Shown in pieces: positions 4,722 to 5,648 of a DNA stretch of 5,648 nucleotides (the first letter of the stretch is position 1; every line of letters starts with the position of its first letter). The notes beneath the pieces were generated by a model that saw nothing but the letters and a program-made list of their open reading frames with translations, was not told where the DNA came from and made no database searches. Source of the DNA: Deltaproteobacteria bacterium (GTDB lineage: Bacteria > Desulfobacterota > Dissulfuribacteria > Dissulfuribacterales > QOAL01); contig JALWJV010000125.1 of the NCBI GenBank assembly GCA_026996955.1, positions 1 to 5,648 of the forward strand, written 5' to 3'. Position numbers and translations under genes: made by a program.

Positions 4722-5648
4722 CTACCATTTCATGGCAACCGCACCCCATGTAAATCCGCCGCCAAAGGATACCATAAGGACATTCATTCCAGGCCTGAGC
4801 TTGCCAGACCGATTCGCCTCATCAAGTGCTATGGGGATACTGGCCGCCGAGGTATTACCATACTTGTGGATATTGATAAAGACCTTCTCCTCTGGCAGTC
4901 CCAATCTTTCCCTCAGATAATCAAGAATACGCATGTTGGCCTGATGACATACCAGCAGGTCCACATCTTCAGGGGTCCAGTCGTTTGCCTTAAGGGCCTC
5001 ACAGGTTACTGATTCAAGGGCCCGCACTGCATTCTTGAACACATCCCTTCCGCTCATCTCTATATACTGCCACCCCTTATCAAGGATCTCCGGCGTAACA
5101 GGGTGGGCTGTGCCAAGTGCCCTTATGGTCAGAAACTCCCACAGACTGCCATCTGCATGCAGGTGAGTTGAGAGAATCCCCCGCGGCTCTCTGGTGCCTG
5201 TAACTACTGCTGCCCCTGCTCCATCGCCAAAAAGTACGCAGGTGGACCTGTCATCCCAGTTTACACGGCGTGAGAGCACCTCGCTGCCTATAACCAGGAT
5301 CTTCATGCGGCGTCTGTCCCGCACAAACTTGTCTGCTATTGAAAGACCGTAGAGGAAACCTGAACAGGTGGCGGAAAGGTCAAAGGCACCTGCCCTTGCA
5401 GCACCAAGCTCCTTTTGAACCAGGCATGCAACCGATGGCATGGGCATATCGGGGGTAAGAGTGCCTACGATGATGAGATCAAGATCAGCAGCCCGGACAC
5501 CAGCCATCTCAAGGGCCCTCTTTGATGCCTGCACTGCCAGATAGGAATTGGGCTCCTCATCAGAGGCAATATATCTTTGACGGATACCTGTCCTGGTGCG
5601 TATCCACTCATCAGTGGTATCTATCTCCCCTTCAAGGTCCTTGTTGGT
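4722..5648 (-). CDS. fabH: 3-oxoacyl-[acyl-carrier-protein] synthase III (KAS III), N-terminus cut by window edge
   Basis: Condenses an acyl-CoA primer with malonyl-ACP to start fatty acid synthesis, in the cytosol. The frame stays open to the window edge, giving 308 residues; by alignment to E. coli FabH about 17 N-terminal residues are missing, so the full protein would be about 325. The first visible residues, TNKDLEGEIDTTDEW then IRTRTGIRQR, are the FabH N-terminal region and include the Trp and Arg corresponding to E. coli W32 and R36. A GTG at 5534 is internal and not the start. The catalytic triad is complete: Cys95 in ATCSGF, His235 in CHQAN and Asn265 in YGNTSA (in-window numbering). 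The thiolase-fold GDGAGA loop and the C-terminal SFGGGFTWGA are also present. The nearest downstream gene is the ACAD, across the MITE-bearing gap. Primer preference cannot be decided here. Confidence 0.95.
   Translation of the reverse strand, partial: TNKDLEGEIDTTDEWIRTRTGIRQRYIASDEEPNSYLAVQASKRALEMAGVRAADLDLIIVGTLTPDMPMPSVACLVQKELGAARAGAFDLSATCSGFLYGLSIADKFVRDRRRMKILVIGSEVLSRRVNWDDRSTCVLFGDGAGAAVVTGTREPRGILSTHLHADGSLWEFLTIRALGTAHPVTPEILDKGWQYIEMSGRDVFKNAVRALESVTCEALKANDWTPEDVDLLVCHQANMRILDYLRERLGLPEEKVFINIHKYGNTSAASIPIALDEANRSGKLRPGMNVLMVSFGGGFTWGAVAMKW

Overview
All six genes lie on the minus strand, so transcription runs from right to left. In that order they are: a 3-ketoacyl-ACP synthase III gene (fabH, lacking its first ~17 codons beyond the right edge); a 536-bp AT-rich gap holding a MITE-like element; an acyl-CoA dehydrogenase; etfB; an etfA with an N-terminal two-cluster ferredoxin domain; fabG; and the first 32 codons of an acyl carrier protein gene running off the left edge. 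No tRNA, rRNA or CRISPR array is visible, and the plus-strand open frames are shadows of these genes.

The organism is probably an anaerobic bacterium. The evidence is the ferredoxin-fused EtfA, the EtfB of the electron-bifurcating type, and the same ACAD-etfB-etfA order as the caffeyl-CoA reductase genes (carCDE) of Acetobacterium woodii. Protein style and moderate GC suggest Desulfobacterota (sulfate reducers or syntrophs), but that is an inference from general familiarity and not a proven placement.

The fabH, fabG and acpP genes are the usual core of a type II fatty acid synthesis cluster. The unusual part is the complete ACAD-EtfB-EtfA redox module between fabH and fabG. FabH makes the first ketoacyl-ACP, FabG reduces it to hydroxyacyl-ACP, and after dehydration an enoyl reductase is needed. 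No classical enoyl-ACP reductase is seen here, and the flavin module occupies the place where one might be expected. It could be a ferredoxin/NAD(H)-linked enoyl reductase for fatty acid synthesis, a source of short acyl-CoA primers for FabH, or an unrelated energy-conserving acyl-CoA oxidoreductase that shares the locus.

The fabH-ACAD gap carries a 208-bp noncoding element with perfect 13-bp terminal inverted repeats starting CCTAG and a 5-bp direct repeat (TTCAA) on each side. Its interior is a set of nested imperfect hairpins. The ends resemble those of the IS1380 family, so it looks like a nonautonomous transposon inserted in the leader of the redox module. Other short dyads lie between genes and are low-confidence regulatory or mRNA-structure candidates.
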